Assembly: GCA_016218105.1 (NCBI GenBank)
Contig: JACRET010000051.1
Span: forward strand, 1-64,000
Source of the DNA: Deltaproteobacteria bacterium
GTDB lineage: Bacteria > Desulfobacterota > GWC2-55-46
Reading direction: 5' to 3'
DNA length: 64,000 nt
Shown one piece after another: positions 26,760 through 34,488 of this stretch; positions within the stretch are counted from its first letter, which is position 1; each line of letters opens with the position of its first letter. The notes beneath the pieces were generated by a model. The model was not told where the DNA came from. It searched no databases and worked only from the letters and a program-made list of their open reading frames with translations. A program made the translations under genes and the position numbers.

Positions 26760-26956
26760 AATGAATATACCTGAAAATTTTTAACATTCAAGCAGCGTAA
26801 AAAACTTTCTTGTGGATAGAAGAACGGGCCGGGATCGACTGAGAAATTCAATTACCCTGCCATAAATGGCAGGGATTGTCGGCAAGGTATCTGTTCTTTT
26901 ATATAGCCCGGCTTTGACCCGCCTTAAAAGGGCGGGATTCCGCCGGGCACCCGATT
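26760..26956 (+). repeat. Family B repeat, copy B1
   Basis: About 197 bp that recurs in inverted orientation at 33485-33682. Shared blocks include TGAATATACCTGA near the left, the hairpin CCCTGCCATAAATGGCAGGG (26855-26874, nine-base perfect stem) and a nested hairpin at 26906-26948 (outer GCCCGGC/GCCGGGC, inner CCCGCC/GGCGGG). It lies in the upstream region of the LuxR-type gene. Two strong hairpins suggest a transcript-stabilising, terminating or transposition-related structure. Confidence 0.7.
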
Positions 26957-27192
26957 GAAATTTGCTCAGGCCCGCTCAAAAAGGTTGAAGCTCCCCGCGA
27001 AATACGCGGGGAATCTTCGATATGTAAGGAAACTATTTCTATTCGCTAGCTTGACCCCGCAGAAGACTGTGGGGAGTGCGCTCGCGATGCATATTCAGCC
27101 GCAAGGCGCCGGGTAGCTGGGCTGAGGCGTACTTTGTCTGTACGGGCAGGAGCGGTGAAGCCAACGAAGCAGACGGGCTTTTTCAGCAGCCT
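26957..27192 (+). repeat. Family A element, long form, degenerate (A1)
   Basis: The right part (GGCGTACTTTGTCTGTACG through CTTTTTCAGCAGCC) and an internal module with TATGTAAGGAAACTATTTCT and GACCCCGCAGAAGACTG match the long element at 52871-53139 read in reverse. The left terminus is rearranged and the right TA flank is lost, so this copy looks old. Confidence 0.6.
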
Positions 27193-27352
27193 CCAGATGG
27201 GAACGGAAGTACTACCGCGGTTAGTTCATCCGTTGTAATTCCTTCGGCGTTTTTGAGTGATGCTTTTGGCTTCTTTTTTTTTGAAAAACGTACTAAGCCA
27301 GGCAGCCCGTTTTTTTTATACATCCGGAACCTAGAAATATACTTTAAGCTGA

Positions 27353-27380
27353 TTGACTCCTACTTACCTTCGGCTATTCT
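27353..27380 (+). promoter_or_regulatory. Sigma-70-like promoter candidate for the Wza-like gene
   Basis: TTGACT (27353-27358) and TATTCT (27375-27380) are separated by 16 bases, about 140 bases upstream of the Wza-like start at 27522. The -35 hexamer is identical to that of the candidate for the minus-strand operon. This is a visual match only. Confidence 0.38.
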
Positions 27381-27521
27381 CTAATCAAATTCAATAGCGA
27401 ATTGATCTGCTCACTGACGAACCGCCATCCTCACAACCCTGAGGGGCGTTCATTTGGAACCATAATTGAGCAGTATCGTTCGCGCAGCGAAAAAAAACGG
27501 GAGAAGGGAGAAGGCGTTTCT

Positions 27522-28130
27522 ATGCGTAGCGTAAGATTCAATAGACTTTTTTGCATTCTTTTTTTAGCCATCGCAGTTTGTGCCGCCGGGCCGCTTCCAA
27601 CACATGCAGAGGTTCTGCCGTCGGGCGAGGCAGCTCCTCGAAATCCATCGGATTACCTGATAGGGCCTGAAGACGTCCTGAACATTTCCATCTGGAAAAA
27701 CGCGGATCTCTCTAGGACCGTGATTGTGCGTCCTGACGGCATGATCTCATTCCCCCTCATAGGCGACATAAAGGCCGCCGGATTGACCCCTGAGGATCTC
27801 CGCAAAGAAGTCTCCAATAAAATCAAGCCATTTCAGGATACCGCCGTGGTCTCGGTCATAGTGGAGGCTATAAACAGTTATAAGGTCTATGTCATGGGAG
27901 AGGTGAAAAATCCAGGGATGTATCTTTTGAAAAATAAAGCGACTATCCTTAACGCCATAGCCCTTTCAGGAGGGTTCTCCCAGTTCGCGTCCAGCAAGAT
28001 CGTGCTTATAAGAAAGAAGCTGGAGGGAAGCGGGGAGGAGAAGATCACGTTGCTCCTTAAGAATATTTTATACGACGAAGCAGGCAGCAATATGGTGCTC
28101 AGGCCAGGAGACACTGTATTTGTGCCCTAG
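27522..28130 (+). CDS. Wza-like polysaccharide export protein (exosortase/EPS type)
   Basis: 202 residues from ATG 27522, which follows AAGG by seven bases. A signal peptide (residues 1-30, ending near THA) precedes a Poly_export domain (DYLIGPEDVLNISIW) and an SLBB domain (YVMGEVKNPGMY) ending in GDTVFVP. The short single-SLBB form is typical of export proteins in XrtA/PEP-CTERM loci. It should sit in the outer membrane or periplasm and connect to the chain-length protein at 28440. Its TAG stop (28128-28130) is formed by the TA flank plus first base of a family A repeat, so the native C-terminus may have been altered by the insertion. Confidence 0.88.
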   Translation: MRSVRFNRLFCILFLAIAVCAAGPLPTHAEVLPSGEAAPRNPSDYLIGPEDVLNISIWKNADLSRTVIVRPDGMISFPLIGDIKAAGLTPEDLRKEVSNKIKPFQDTAVVSVIVEAINSYKVYVMGEVKNPGMYLLKNKATILNAIALSGGFSQFASSKIVLIRKKLEGSGEEKITLLLKNILYDEAGSNMVLRPGDTVFVP

Positions 28131-28284
28131 CAGGTTGCTGAAAAACCCGGAATTTGTTCAGGCTGCTCAAAAAGCTTCAGCTGCAAGGCGTCGAGAAGCG
28201 AGGAATGAGGCGTACTCTGTCTGTACGCCGCAGTGACGAGCGACAATGACAACGAAGCAGATGGACTTTTTCAGCAGCCTGCTA
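28128..28284 (+). repeat. Family A element, short form (A2), MITE-like
   Basis: 157 bp bounded by TA on both sides. The ends are inverted repeats: GCAGGTTGCTGAAAAA on the left and TTTTTCAGCAGCCTGC on the right, differing at one base. An internal near-palindrome GGCGTAC...GTACGCC is present. There is no coding capacity. The left TA plus G makes the stop codon of the Wza-like gene. The following 140 bases to the next gene show nothing recognisable. Confidence 0.82.
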
Positions 28285-28439
28285 GCCTGTTCGCAGCGTT
28301 CCCCGGCAACGCACACTATAAACCCTTCAGCGCTCTTCCAGTCCCTACGCACAGGGTAGACCACCAAGGCTGGAATTATCAGCCGGGAATCAATTTTTTA
28401 GTCCGTAAGGCATAAAACCAGGACATGGAGAATTCAAAC

Positions 28440-29912
28440 ATGCTAAACGAATATACCGCCGTGCTGATGAGACGCAAATGGCTGCTGATCTTGCCGGCTC
28501 TTGCGGGAATCCTCATCGGCGGGGCCATAAGCCTGTTACTGCCCAGGTATTACAAGTCCGCCACAATGATACTGGTGGAACAACAGCAGATACCGGAGAA
28601 ATACGTTACCCCTGCAGACATAACCCCGCTGGAAAAGAGGCTCCATACGATAAGCCAGCGGATATTGAGCCATGAGAATATTGAGAAAATAATAGTGGAT
28701 TTTAATCTCGAACAGGAATTCATGGGGCTGCCAAACACCTCAAACCCCTTACTTCGGCCATTTAGAATGATCGGCCTCCTCGAGATGAAGCCTTCCGGCA
28801 AGGAAGAGATGATCGATCTCCTCAGAAAGCGGATAGAGGTGAAGATCGAAGGCAACCAGAAAAGAGGCGACGCCTTCACAATAAGCTATTCAGGCACCAA
28901 TCCCGACACGGTAACGCAGGTTACCAGCGCGCTGTCCTCACTTTTCATAGAGGAGAATTTAAAGATCCGCGAGCAGAGGGTCGAAGGGACCTCCGAGTTT
29001 CTAAAAAACGAGATGGAGAAGGCCAAATACGATCTTGAGATACAGGAGAGAAGCCTCAGGGGATTCAAGGAGCAGCATATAGGGAGCCTCCCCGAACAGA
29101 TGGACGCGAACTTAAGGACTCTGGACAGGGTCCAGCTGGAGCTTCAGTCAGTCCGCTCATCTCTTAAAAACGCCGAAGACAAGAAGGCCTTGCTCGAAGA
29201 ACAGACAAGGATGGCTAAACGCATTAATCCTCTGCGTGAAGCAGAGCTTGAGAAGCTCAAAAACGAACTCAAGACTCAGCTTTCCATCTACAGCGAGCTC
29301 TACCCCGACGTGGCCGTCACGAAAAAGCGCATATCCGAGGTGGAGGCCGAGCTTGCTGAAGCATCAACGGAACCCAGGGAAGGAACCGGCGGAAAGACAG
29401 TAAATAGCCGTGAGATGCTTGATCTCAAGTCCAACATAGCCGCCCTCCAGCAGAGCGAGGGCGAGCTTAAGAATCAGATAAAAGGGCTTGAGGCGCGGGT
29501 AGAGTTCACCCCGGCGAACGAACAGAGGCTCTCGGACCTGAAGAGGGATTACGATATCTCGCTTCAGAACTATAAAGCCCTCCTTGAAAAAAAGCTTAAC
29601 GCGGGGCTGGCCGAGAATCTTGAAAAATGGCAGAAAGGAGAGCGGTTCAGGGTTGTAGACCCTCCCAGCATACCTATGGGGCCGTACAAGCCGGACAAGC
29701 CCCTGATAACATTGATCGGCTTGCTCGCGGGATTGGCTATCGGGGTCGGCCTGGTCTATGTCCTTGAGCAACTGAACCAGTCATTCATGACGCCTGGAGA
29801 AGTTGAGGAGATCATCGAGCAGCAGGTGATGGCAATAATCCCTCCGTTCGGTGAAGACAGGCCTGCGCATTCGGCCGGGAGGTTAAAGGTGATCAAAGGC
29901 AGGAGGGCCTGA
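28440..29912 (+). CDS. Exopolysaccharide chain-length determinant (GNVR/Wzz family)
   Basis: About 490 residues with an N-terminal membrane helix (WLLILPALAGILIGG), a long periplasmic coiled-coil region (about residues 160-390) and a C-terminal helix (LITLIGLLAGLAIGVGL). The layout matches the chain-length proteins of XrtA-associated exopolysaccharide loci. I prefer ATG 28440, which has GGAG nine bases upstream, over ATG 28425, which lies too close to its AGGA. It probably contacts the Wza-like protein in the envelope and the tyrosine kinase encoded at 30919 through its cytoplasmic tail. Confidence 0.87.
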   Translation: MLNEYTAVLMRRKWLLILPALAGILIGGAISLLLPRYYKSATMILVEQQQIPEKYVTPADITPLEKRLHTISQRILSHENIEKIIVDFNLEQEFMGLPNTSNPLLRPFRMIGLLEMKPSGKEEMIDLLRKRIEVKIEGNQKRGDAFTISYSGTNPDTVTQVTSALSSLFIEENLKIREQRVEGTSEFLKNEMEKAKYDLEIQERSLRGFKEQHIGSLPEQMDANLRTLDRVQLELQSVRSSLKNAEDKKALLEEQTRMAKRINPLREAELEKLKNELKTQLSIYSELYPDVAVTKKRISEVEAELAEASTEPREGTGGKTVNSREMLDLKSNIAALQQSEGELKNQIKGLEARVEFTPANEQRLSDLKRDYDISLQNYKALLEKKLNAGLAENLEKWQKGERFRVVDPPSIPMGPYKPDKPLITLIGLLAGLAIGVGLVYVLEQLNQSFMTPGEVEEIIEQQVMAIIPPFGEDRPAHSAGRLKVIKGRRA

Positions 29913-29920
29913 AGCTTACT

Positions 29921-30922
29921 ATGGGAATAATCGAAAATCTTTTCGGCAAAAAAAGACCCGAGCCTGCGCTGCGGCCGGAAGAAAAAAAGGGGCATCGCCC
30001 GGTAATGTGGGCTGTGGGCTCAGGCAAAGGGGGTGTGGGCAAGAGCTTCATAGCCGCCAACCTCGCGATGGCCCTCTCCGGGAGGGGCAACAGGGTCCTT
30101 CTTGCGGATGTCGACCTCGGCGCGGCAAACGCGCACACTTTTCTGGGAATAGACCCTGAGCGCAGCAGTATCTCAAAATTCCTCAAAGGCCTTTCCCCTA
30201 TCGAGGAGGTCATCGCTGAATCAGGCATAAAGGGCCTGGATGTTATATGCGGATCGAGGGCCTCGCTGGATATCGCAAATATTAAAGAAGGCGGGATCCC
30301 GAGATTTGAAGAGGCGCTCGGCAGCCTGAGCTATGACTACGTCATCCTCGATACCTCTCCCGGGACCTCGAACAATGTTCTTGATATGTTTCTCCTGGCC
30401 GACGTTGGGGTGCTTGTGGTGACACCGGAGCCCACATCCGTGGAGAACATGTACAGGTACATAAAATGCCTCCTTCTGAGAAGACTCAGGAAGATACACG
30501 AATCCGACAGGGCGGGCAGGCTAAAGACCCTGCTCTTCGGATCTCTCTACAACAGCAGAGGCCCGAGAGCCCCATCCATAGCCGATCTTCTCGATGACAT
30601 CCAGGAAATGGATCCCGACCGCGGCAGGGTGCTTACCGAGCTGATGCGAGAAAAAAAATTTCACATAGTCGTGAATAAGGCGGCGCCTGGGGACAGGATG
30701 CTTGGTGAGGCGATGCAAAGGGCCTGTGCCGATTATTTTGGCCTTGAAATAAGTTTTATAGGCTCCATCCGAAGGGACGATGATGTCAAGCAATCGCTGT
30801 TGCTGCGAAAGCCGTTCCTCCCTGAATTCAGCCATAAAGACGCCGCAAGGGACATGGAAGATATCTCAAATATTCTGGAAAAGGCATGCGGCAGGCCCGG
30901 ACGCCTGGCCGGCATGAAATGA
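29921..30922 (+). CDS. MinD/ParA-family P-loop ATPase
   Basis: 333 residues with the deviant Walker A motif SGKGGVGKS (about residues 33-41), LADVDLGAANAH for the switch region and YVILDTSPG for Walker B. It resembles FlhG/MinD-type ATPases more than bacterial tyrosine kinases, and has no C-terminal tyrosine cluster. Members position machinery or act as ATP-dependent switches on membranes. In this operon it directly precedes a tyrosine-kinase-like gene and overlaps it as ATGA, so it may organise the export complex at defined sites. An ATPase of this type is not part of the usual XrtA gene set. Confidence 0.85.
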   Translation: MGIIENLFGKKRPEPALRPEEKKGHRPVMWAVGSGKGGVGKSFIAANLAMALSGRGNRVLLADVDLGAANAHTFLGIDPERSSISKFLKGLSPIEEVIAESGIKGLDVICGSRASLDIANIKEGGIPRFEEALGSLSYDYVILDTSPGTSNNVLDMFLLADVGVLVVTPEPTSVENMYRYIKCLLLRRLRKIHESDRAGRLKTLLFGSLYNSRGPRAPSIADLLDDIQEMDPDRGRVLTELMREKKFHIVVNKAAPGDRMLGEAMQRACADYFGLEISFIGSIRRDDDVKQSLLLRKPFLPEFSHKDAARDMEDISNILEKACGRPGRLAGMK

Positions 30923-31920
30923 AGCCCATGAAAAATCGCAAAAAAAACCTTTACGAGCTTCTCAACGTCTCTCAGGATGCCAGGACAAACGAAATAGAGG
31001 ATGCCTTCCGCAGGGCCGTCGAGCTGTACAGCGGAGATTCACTGGCGGCCTACTCCCTTTACCCCAGGGTTGAAAGGGAGCGGCTCTTCGAAAGCATTAC
31101 CGCCGCCTACGAGACACTTAAGGACCCTGTAAAGAAATCCGAGTACGACCTTATGATGAAGCAGGACCACAGCGAGATCATCTCAAGGTACTCCGGGGAG
31201 GATTCAGGCATAGCCGAGCTGATGGGCCTGGCGCAGGAGGCAGGCTCCTTCAGGACGGTAAACCTCAAGCGCACGCTAGCGGCCATGGGGAATTCGGAGC
31301 CAACAGCCTCGGAGCAGTACAGAATACTTTACACGAGACTTAAGAAGCTCAAAGAAAAGGACTCTCTCAAGACCTTCGCTATAACCAGCTCCGTTAAGGG
31401 AGAGGGCAAAACCGTCACCTCTCTTAACCTCGCCTATGTAATAGCGGAGGAGTTCAAAAAAAAATGCGTGATTCTGGAATGCGACCTGAGAAACCCGGAG
31501 ATATCCAGCAACTACCTCGAAGGCCGCGGTGACGAACCGGGGCTTGTCAGCGTCTTAAAAGAAGAAGCGGAGCTCAGGGACGCGTTGATCAGAATCAGTC
31601 CCGGCGACAACCTCTATTGCCTCCCGGCAAGACATAGAGCGGCTAACTCATCGGAATTGCTGAGCCAGACCGCCATGGAGGAGATCATACGCGTATTAAA
31701 GGAAGACTTCGAATACGTGATAATCGACTGCCCTCCCATAGCGCCTCTGGCGGACATGAATATCATCTCCAGGCTGGCCGACGGGATGATACTGGTCATC
31801 AGGGCCGGAAAGACCCCCCGGGACATCGTTCGAAGCGCCGTGAATTCTATCAAGGAAGGAAGGTTTTTAGGCGCTGTGCTCAATGGCTGCCTTGATACTT
31901 TCAAGGGCTATTACTATTGA
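30919..31920 (+). CDS. BY-kinase-type tyrosine autokinase with N-terminal J-like domain
   Basis: About 333 residues. Residues about 9-80 read as a J-domain-like helical unit (NLYELLNVSQDARTNEIEDA, then AAYETLKDPVKKSEYD) but without the HPD triad needed to stimulate DnaK. Residues about 130-333 are a CpsD/Wzc-type kinase: Walker A SSVKGEGKTVT, Walker A' LECDLRNPE, Walker B VIIDCPP, and a terminal tyrosine cluster (KGYYY). BY-kinases autophosphorylate this cluster and control polymer assembly through the chain-length protein. The start at 30919 overlaps the MinD-like stop as ATGA. The fusion may provide a protein-protein contact and not a chaperone function. Confidence 0.85.
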   Translation: MKPMKNRKKNLYELLNVSQDARTNEIEDAFRRAVELYSGDSLAAYSLYPRVERERLFESITAAYETLKDPVKKSEYDLMMKQDHSEIISRYSGEDSGIAELMGLAQEAGSFRTVNLKRTLAAMGNSEPTASEQYRILYTRLKKLKEKDSLKTFAITSSVKGEGKTVTSLNLAYVIAEEFKKKCVILECDLRNPEISSNYLEGRGDEPGLVSVLKEEAELRDALIRISPGDNLYCLPARHRAANSSELLSQTAMEEIIRVLKEDFEYVIIDCPPIAPLADMNIISRLADGMILVIRAGKTPRDIVRSAVNSIKEGRFLGAVLNGCLDTFKGYYY

Positions 31921-31932
31921 TAGGAGGAATTA

Positions 31933-33330
31933 ATGTATATCCTGTTCAACAGGTACTTGGCGCCGCAGGTCATATTTCTGTTCCTCTCGGAATTTATCAT
32001 AGTCATGTCCACGGCTATAATTATCTCCGCCGCGAGGTTCGATCTGAACGGTTCCGTACTGATATCATACGATCCTTTTCTCTTTAAGACGACCGTAATG
32101 GCGGTCATTTACATGCTTGTTTTCTACTATTCGGACCTCTATTCTCCGGAGTTTTACGCGCCGGGGAGGCAGATGATCGTGAGCCTCCTGGCGGCTGTAG
32201 CGGCAGCCTCCGTAATGCTCTTCAGCATCTATTACCTTGTCCCCTCCTTGAAAGCATGGCGGGGGATACTTATCGCCAACGCGCTCCTGCTCCCTGCGGT
32301 TCTCATCGCATGGAGGAGGTTCTTCATGAGCAGATTTTTCACTTTCGAATTGCCGGAACAGCATGTGCTCATAATCGGGACAGGCGACCTTGCGAAGAAG
32401 ATCGGCTCTGAAATATATAATAAGAAGGCCAACGGCCTCAAGCTAATGGGCTTCATAGACGAAGACCCATCTAAACTTGGACAGTCGATAGTGAACCCCG
32501 GCGTAATAGGGTGCTTCGGCGACATAGCGCAAATCGTAAAGTCCGTCGGGATCAAAAGGATAATAGTCGCCCTGCCGGACAGGAGGGCAAAGCTTCCCAT
32601 GCTGGCCTTGCTGGACTGCAAGCTCCGCGGGGTGATCATAGAGGAAGGCGAGACCTTCCAGGAGCATTTGACCGGGAGGATCCCTCTCGATCAGCTGAAA
32701 CCGAGCTGGATGGTCTTCTCTGACGGATTCAAGTCCCTTCGCACAAGAAAGATCGTGAAGAGGGTCTTTGACGCCGTGCTCTCGGTAATCGGATTTGTCA
32801 TCGTCTCCCCTATCATGCTTATCGCGGCAATAGCCATAAGGCTGGAATCCAAGGGGCCCGTCATCTTCAAGCAAATAAGGGTAGGCGAGAACCAGCAGAA
32901 GTTTGAAATATATAAATTCCGTTCCATGAGGACGGACGCCGAGTCCTCCACAGGGCCGGTATGGGCGCAGGCCAATGACAGTCGCGTCACAAATGTAGGC
33001 AGGTTTATAAGGGCCACCCGGATAGACGAGCTTCCTCAGCTTGTAAATATACTTAAAGGAGAAATGAGTTTCGTAGGCCCAAGGCCTGAAAGGCCCTTCT
33101 TCGTGGAACAGCTGAAGGAGAAGATACCTTACTATGAAATGAGAATGGTCGTGAAACCCGGCATTACAGGGTGGGCGCAGATAAAGTACCCTTATGGGGC
33201 AAGCTACAGCGACGCGCTGGAAAAGCTCCAATATGACATCTATTACATAAAGAACATGTCTCCCATGCTGGATATTATGATCATCCTCCTGACCGTCAAG
33301 GTAGTCCTGACAGGCAAGGGAGCAAGATAG
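31933..33330 (+). CDS. Polyprenyl glycosylphosphotransferase (exopolysaccharide priming enzyme)
   Basis: 465 residues preceded by AGGAGG five bases before ATG. The N-terminal part has four to five membrane helices, then a nucleotide-binding-like domain (VLIIGTGDLAKKIG), a further helix near residue 285 and the C-terminal sugar transferase domain (KRVFDAVLSVIGF, KFRSMRTDAE, RPERPFF). This is the plan of WbaP/EpsB-type enzymes, including the version found in XrtA loci. It transfers a sugar-1-phosphate from a UDP-sugar to undecaprenyl phosphate, the first step of repeat-unit assembly. It is the last gene before the repeat-rich gap at 33.3-33.9 kb. Confidence 0.92.
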   Translation: MYILFNRYLAPQVIFLFLSEFIIVMSTAIIISAARFDLNGSVLISYDPFLFKTTVMAVIYMLVFYYSDLYSPEFYAPGRQMIVSLLAAVAAASVMLFSIYYLVPSLKAWRGILIANALLLPAVLIAWRRFFMSRFFTFELPEQHVLIIGTGDLAKKIGSEIYNKKANGLKLMGFIDEDPSKLGQSIVNPGVIGCFGDIAQIVKSVGIKRIIVALPDRRAKLPMLALLDCKLRGVIIEEGETFQEHLTGRIPLDQLKPSWMVFSDGFKSLRTRKIVKRVFDAVLSVIGFVIVSPIMLIAAIAIRLESKGPVIFKQIRVGENQQKFEIYKFRSMRTDAESSTGPVWAQANDSRVTNVGRFIRATRIDELPQLVNILKGEMSFVGPRPERPFFVEQLKEKIPYYEMRMVVKPGITGWAQIKYPYGASYSDALEKLQYDIYYIKNMSPMLDIMIILLTVKVVLTGKGAR

Positions 33331-33484
33331 CGCTGCATCCGAACAGGTGAACGCACACAATCGATCGGTCCGGGATGGCGGATAGAGGCGGCAGTGCTGG
33401 TGTTGTGTCCGATATGGCGGGCGTAAACGCACCTTAACGGCGGCAGCCTGCCTTGATCTTGGCGCTTCCATCCGGATATTTTGT

Positions 33485-33682
33485 TTAATCGGGAGCCCGG
33501 CGGAATTCCCGCCCTTTTAGGGGCGGGTCAAAGCCGGGCTATATAAAAGACAAGTACCTTGCCGACAAGCCCTGCCATTTATGGGCAGGGTAATTGAATA
33601 AAAATTTATTTTAAATTTATCGTTCTTTTTATGTGCTGGCAGCTTGAATGTTTTTAATTCTCGGGTATATTCAATTCTCATT
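33485..33682 (-). repeat. Family B repeat, copy B2 (inverted)
   Basis: Reverse-complement copy of the repeat at 26760-26956, with the same two hairpins (nested one at 33495-33539, outer GCCCGGC/GCCGGGC) and only small differences. Together the copies form a widely spaced inverted pair around the export, kinase and priming genes. The pair could recombine to invert the segment between. Confidence 0.7.
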
Positions 33683-33689
33683 CTGTAAC

Positions 33690-33846
33690 TAACAGCTTGC
33701 TGAAAAACCTGCAATTTATTCAGGCTGCTCAAAAAGATTCAGCTGCGAGGCGTCGAGAAGCGAGGAATGAGGCGTACTTTGTCTGTACGCCGCAGTGACG
33801 AGCGTCGAAGACAACAAAGCAGATGGACTTTTTCAGCAGCCTGCTA
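33690..33846 (+). repeat. Family A element, short form (A3), MITE-like
   Basis: 157 bp, same length as A2, with TA at both ends and inverted termini (ACAGCTTGCTGAAAAA / TTTTTCAGCAGCCTGCT). The internal GGCGTAC...GTACGCC palindrome is kept. It ends 19 bases before the NusG-like start codon, and the ribosome-binding site AGGAG of that gene lies just outside it. Confidence 0.82.
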
Positions 33847-33865
33847 GAAAAAGGAGCTGCCCTGA

Positions 33866-34357
33866 ATGCACAACTGGTATCTTTTATACCTGAAACCGAA
33901 ATGGGAAGACAGGGTCTCCCTAAGGCTGGAAGAGAGCGGCTTTGAAGTGTACAACCCCAAGCTCAAAGAGCGGAAGTATATCAGAAGAAAGCTCCAGTAT
34001 GTTATCTCGCCTCTTTTTCCATGCTACTTATTCGTGAAATTCGAGTTATTAAAGAGCTACAGGATCATCAAGTACACAAGGGGCGTAAAGACTGTCGTAG
34101 GCAATGACGGCTGCCCTATAGCGGCTCCTGACGGGATAATCGACTCCATAAAAGCGAAGGCGCAGGACGGGACGACAATAAGCATCCAGCCGAAAGGTTT
34201 CGTGTCCGGCGAGCCTGTTTTGATAAAAGGAGGCCCCTTCCAGGGCATTGACGCCATATTTGAAAACGAAATGAAAGGCGTCGAAAGGGTCAGTATCCTT
34301 TTGAAAGAGATAAACGCAAGGGTTCTAATCGACAGATGCCTCCTGGAAAGGGCTTAG
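33866..34357 (+). CDS. NusG/RfaH-like transcription antitermination protein
   Basis: 163 residues: an N-terminal NusG domain (NWYLLYLKPKWEDRV, SPLFPCYLFVKF) and a C-terminal KOW region (GEPVLIKGGPFQGIDAIF). AGGAG lies nine bases before ATG. Specialised NusG paralogues such as RfaH, LoaP and UpxY stand at the head of polysaccharide operons and let RNA polymerase read through long transcripts. Here the gene precedes the XrtA operon, and an ops-like DNA site follows it at 34457. I infer that it is an operon-specific antiterminator for the 34.5-43.1 kb operon and perhaps beyond. Confidence 0.9.
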   Translation: MHNWYLLYLKPKWEDRVSLRLEESGFEVYNPKLKERKYIRRKLQYVISPLFPCYLFVKFELLKSYRIIKYTRGVKTVVGNDGCPIAAPDGIIDSIKAKAQDGTTISIQPKGFVSGEPVLIKGGPFQGIDAIFENEMKGVERVSILLKEINARVLIDRCLLERA

Positions 34358-34456
34358 CCCAACATTTTTTGCCTTGTTTTTCTTTTAAGTTGCAAGAACA
34401 GTTTTACGTAGGTAAATCGCCACTCCCGCAAAATGGAATCAAGAAACCACCACAAT

Positions 34457-34469
34457 GGCGGTAGCCTGC
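34457..34469 (+). promoter_or_regulatory. ops-like element (RfaH/NusG-paralogue recruitment site)
   Basis: GGCGGTAGCCTGC differs from the enterobacterial ops core GGCGGTAGCGTGC at one base. It lies between the NusG-like gene and the first gene of the XrtA operon, on the coding strand and 20 bases before the start codon, the order seen for RfaH-controlled operons. A near copy lies upstream of the NusG-like gene itself (33439-33452). Function is inferred. Confidence 0.55.
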
Positions 34470-34470
34470 C

Positions 34471-34488
34471 CGAGACCTTTGGTCTTCG
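34471..34488 (+). promoter_or_regulatory. Stem-loop directly before the deacetylase start codon
   Basis: CGAGACC, a TTT loop and GGTCTTCG form a seven-pair stem with one bulge that ends right at ATG 34489. No ribosome-binding site is visible there, so the hairpin could limit initiation or take part in coupling with the ops-like site 14 bases upstream. This is a weak candidate. Confidence 0.35.

Larger units (their letters stand above)
26713..27521. other. Divergent intergenic region, 809 bp, made largely of repeats
   Basis: This gap between the LuxR-type gene and the Wza-like gene contains repeat B1 (about 26760-26956), a worn long family A element (about 26957-27192), a T-rich stretch and a promoter candidate (27353-27380). 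The frame beginning at 27402 that extends the Wza-like protein N-terminally is rejected as a start because the well-spaced AAGG and signal peptide support ATG 27522. No other gene is seen. Confidence 0.6.
33331..33865. other. Intergenic region, 535 bp, with two repeats and ops-like sequences
   Basis: It holds an ops-like stretch GGCGGCAGCCTGCC (33439-33452), the inverted repeat B2 (33485-33682) and a complete short family A element (33690-33846). A sequence CAGTGCTGGTG at 33392-33402 resembles the beginning of the JUMPstart motif but is too short to rely on. No gene is recognised. Confidence 0.55.

Noticed and set aside
27402-27521. Extended N-terminus of the Wza-like protein from ATG 27402.
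   Set aside because: The extra 40 residues are polar, would precede the signal peptide and lack a ribosome-binding site; ATG 27522 has AAGG seven bases upstream.
33392-33452. Full JUMPstart element upstream of the NusG-like gene.
   Set aside because: Only a short CAGTGCTGGTG and an ops-like block are present; the 39-base JUMPstart consensus is not met over its length.
32443-33471. Long open frame (342 codons) on the minus strand opposite the priming glycosylphosphotransferase.
   Set aside because: It is the antisense shadow of a strongly supported gene with clear motifs and a perfect ribosome-binding site; the predicted peptide is rich in His, Tyr and Pro and matches no family.
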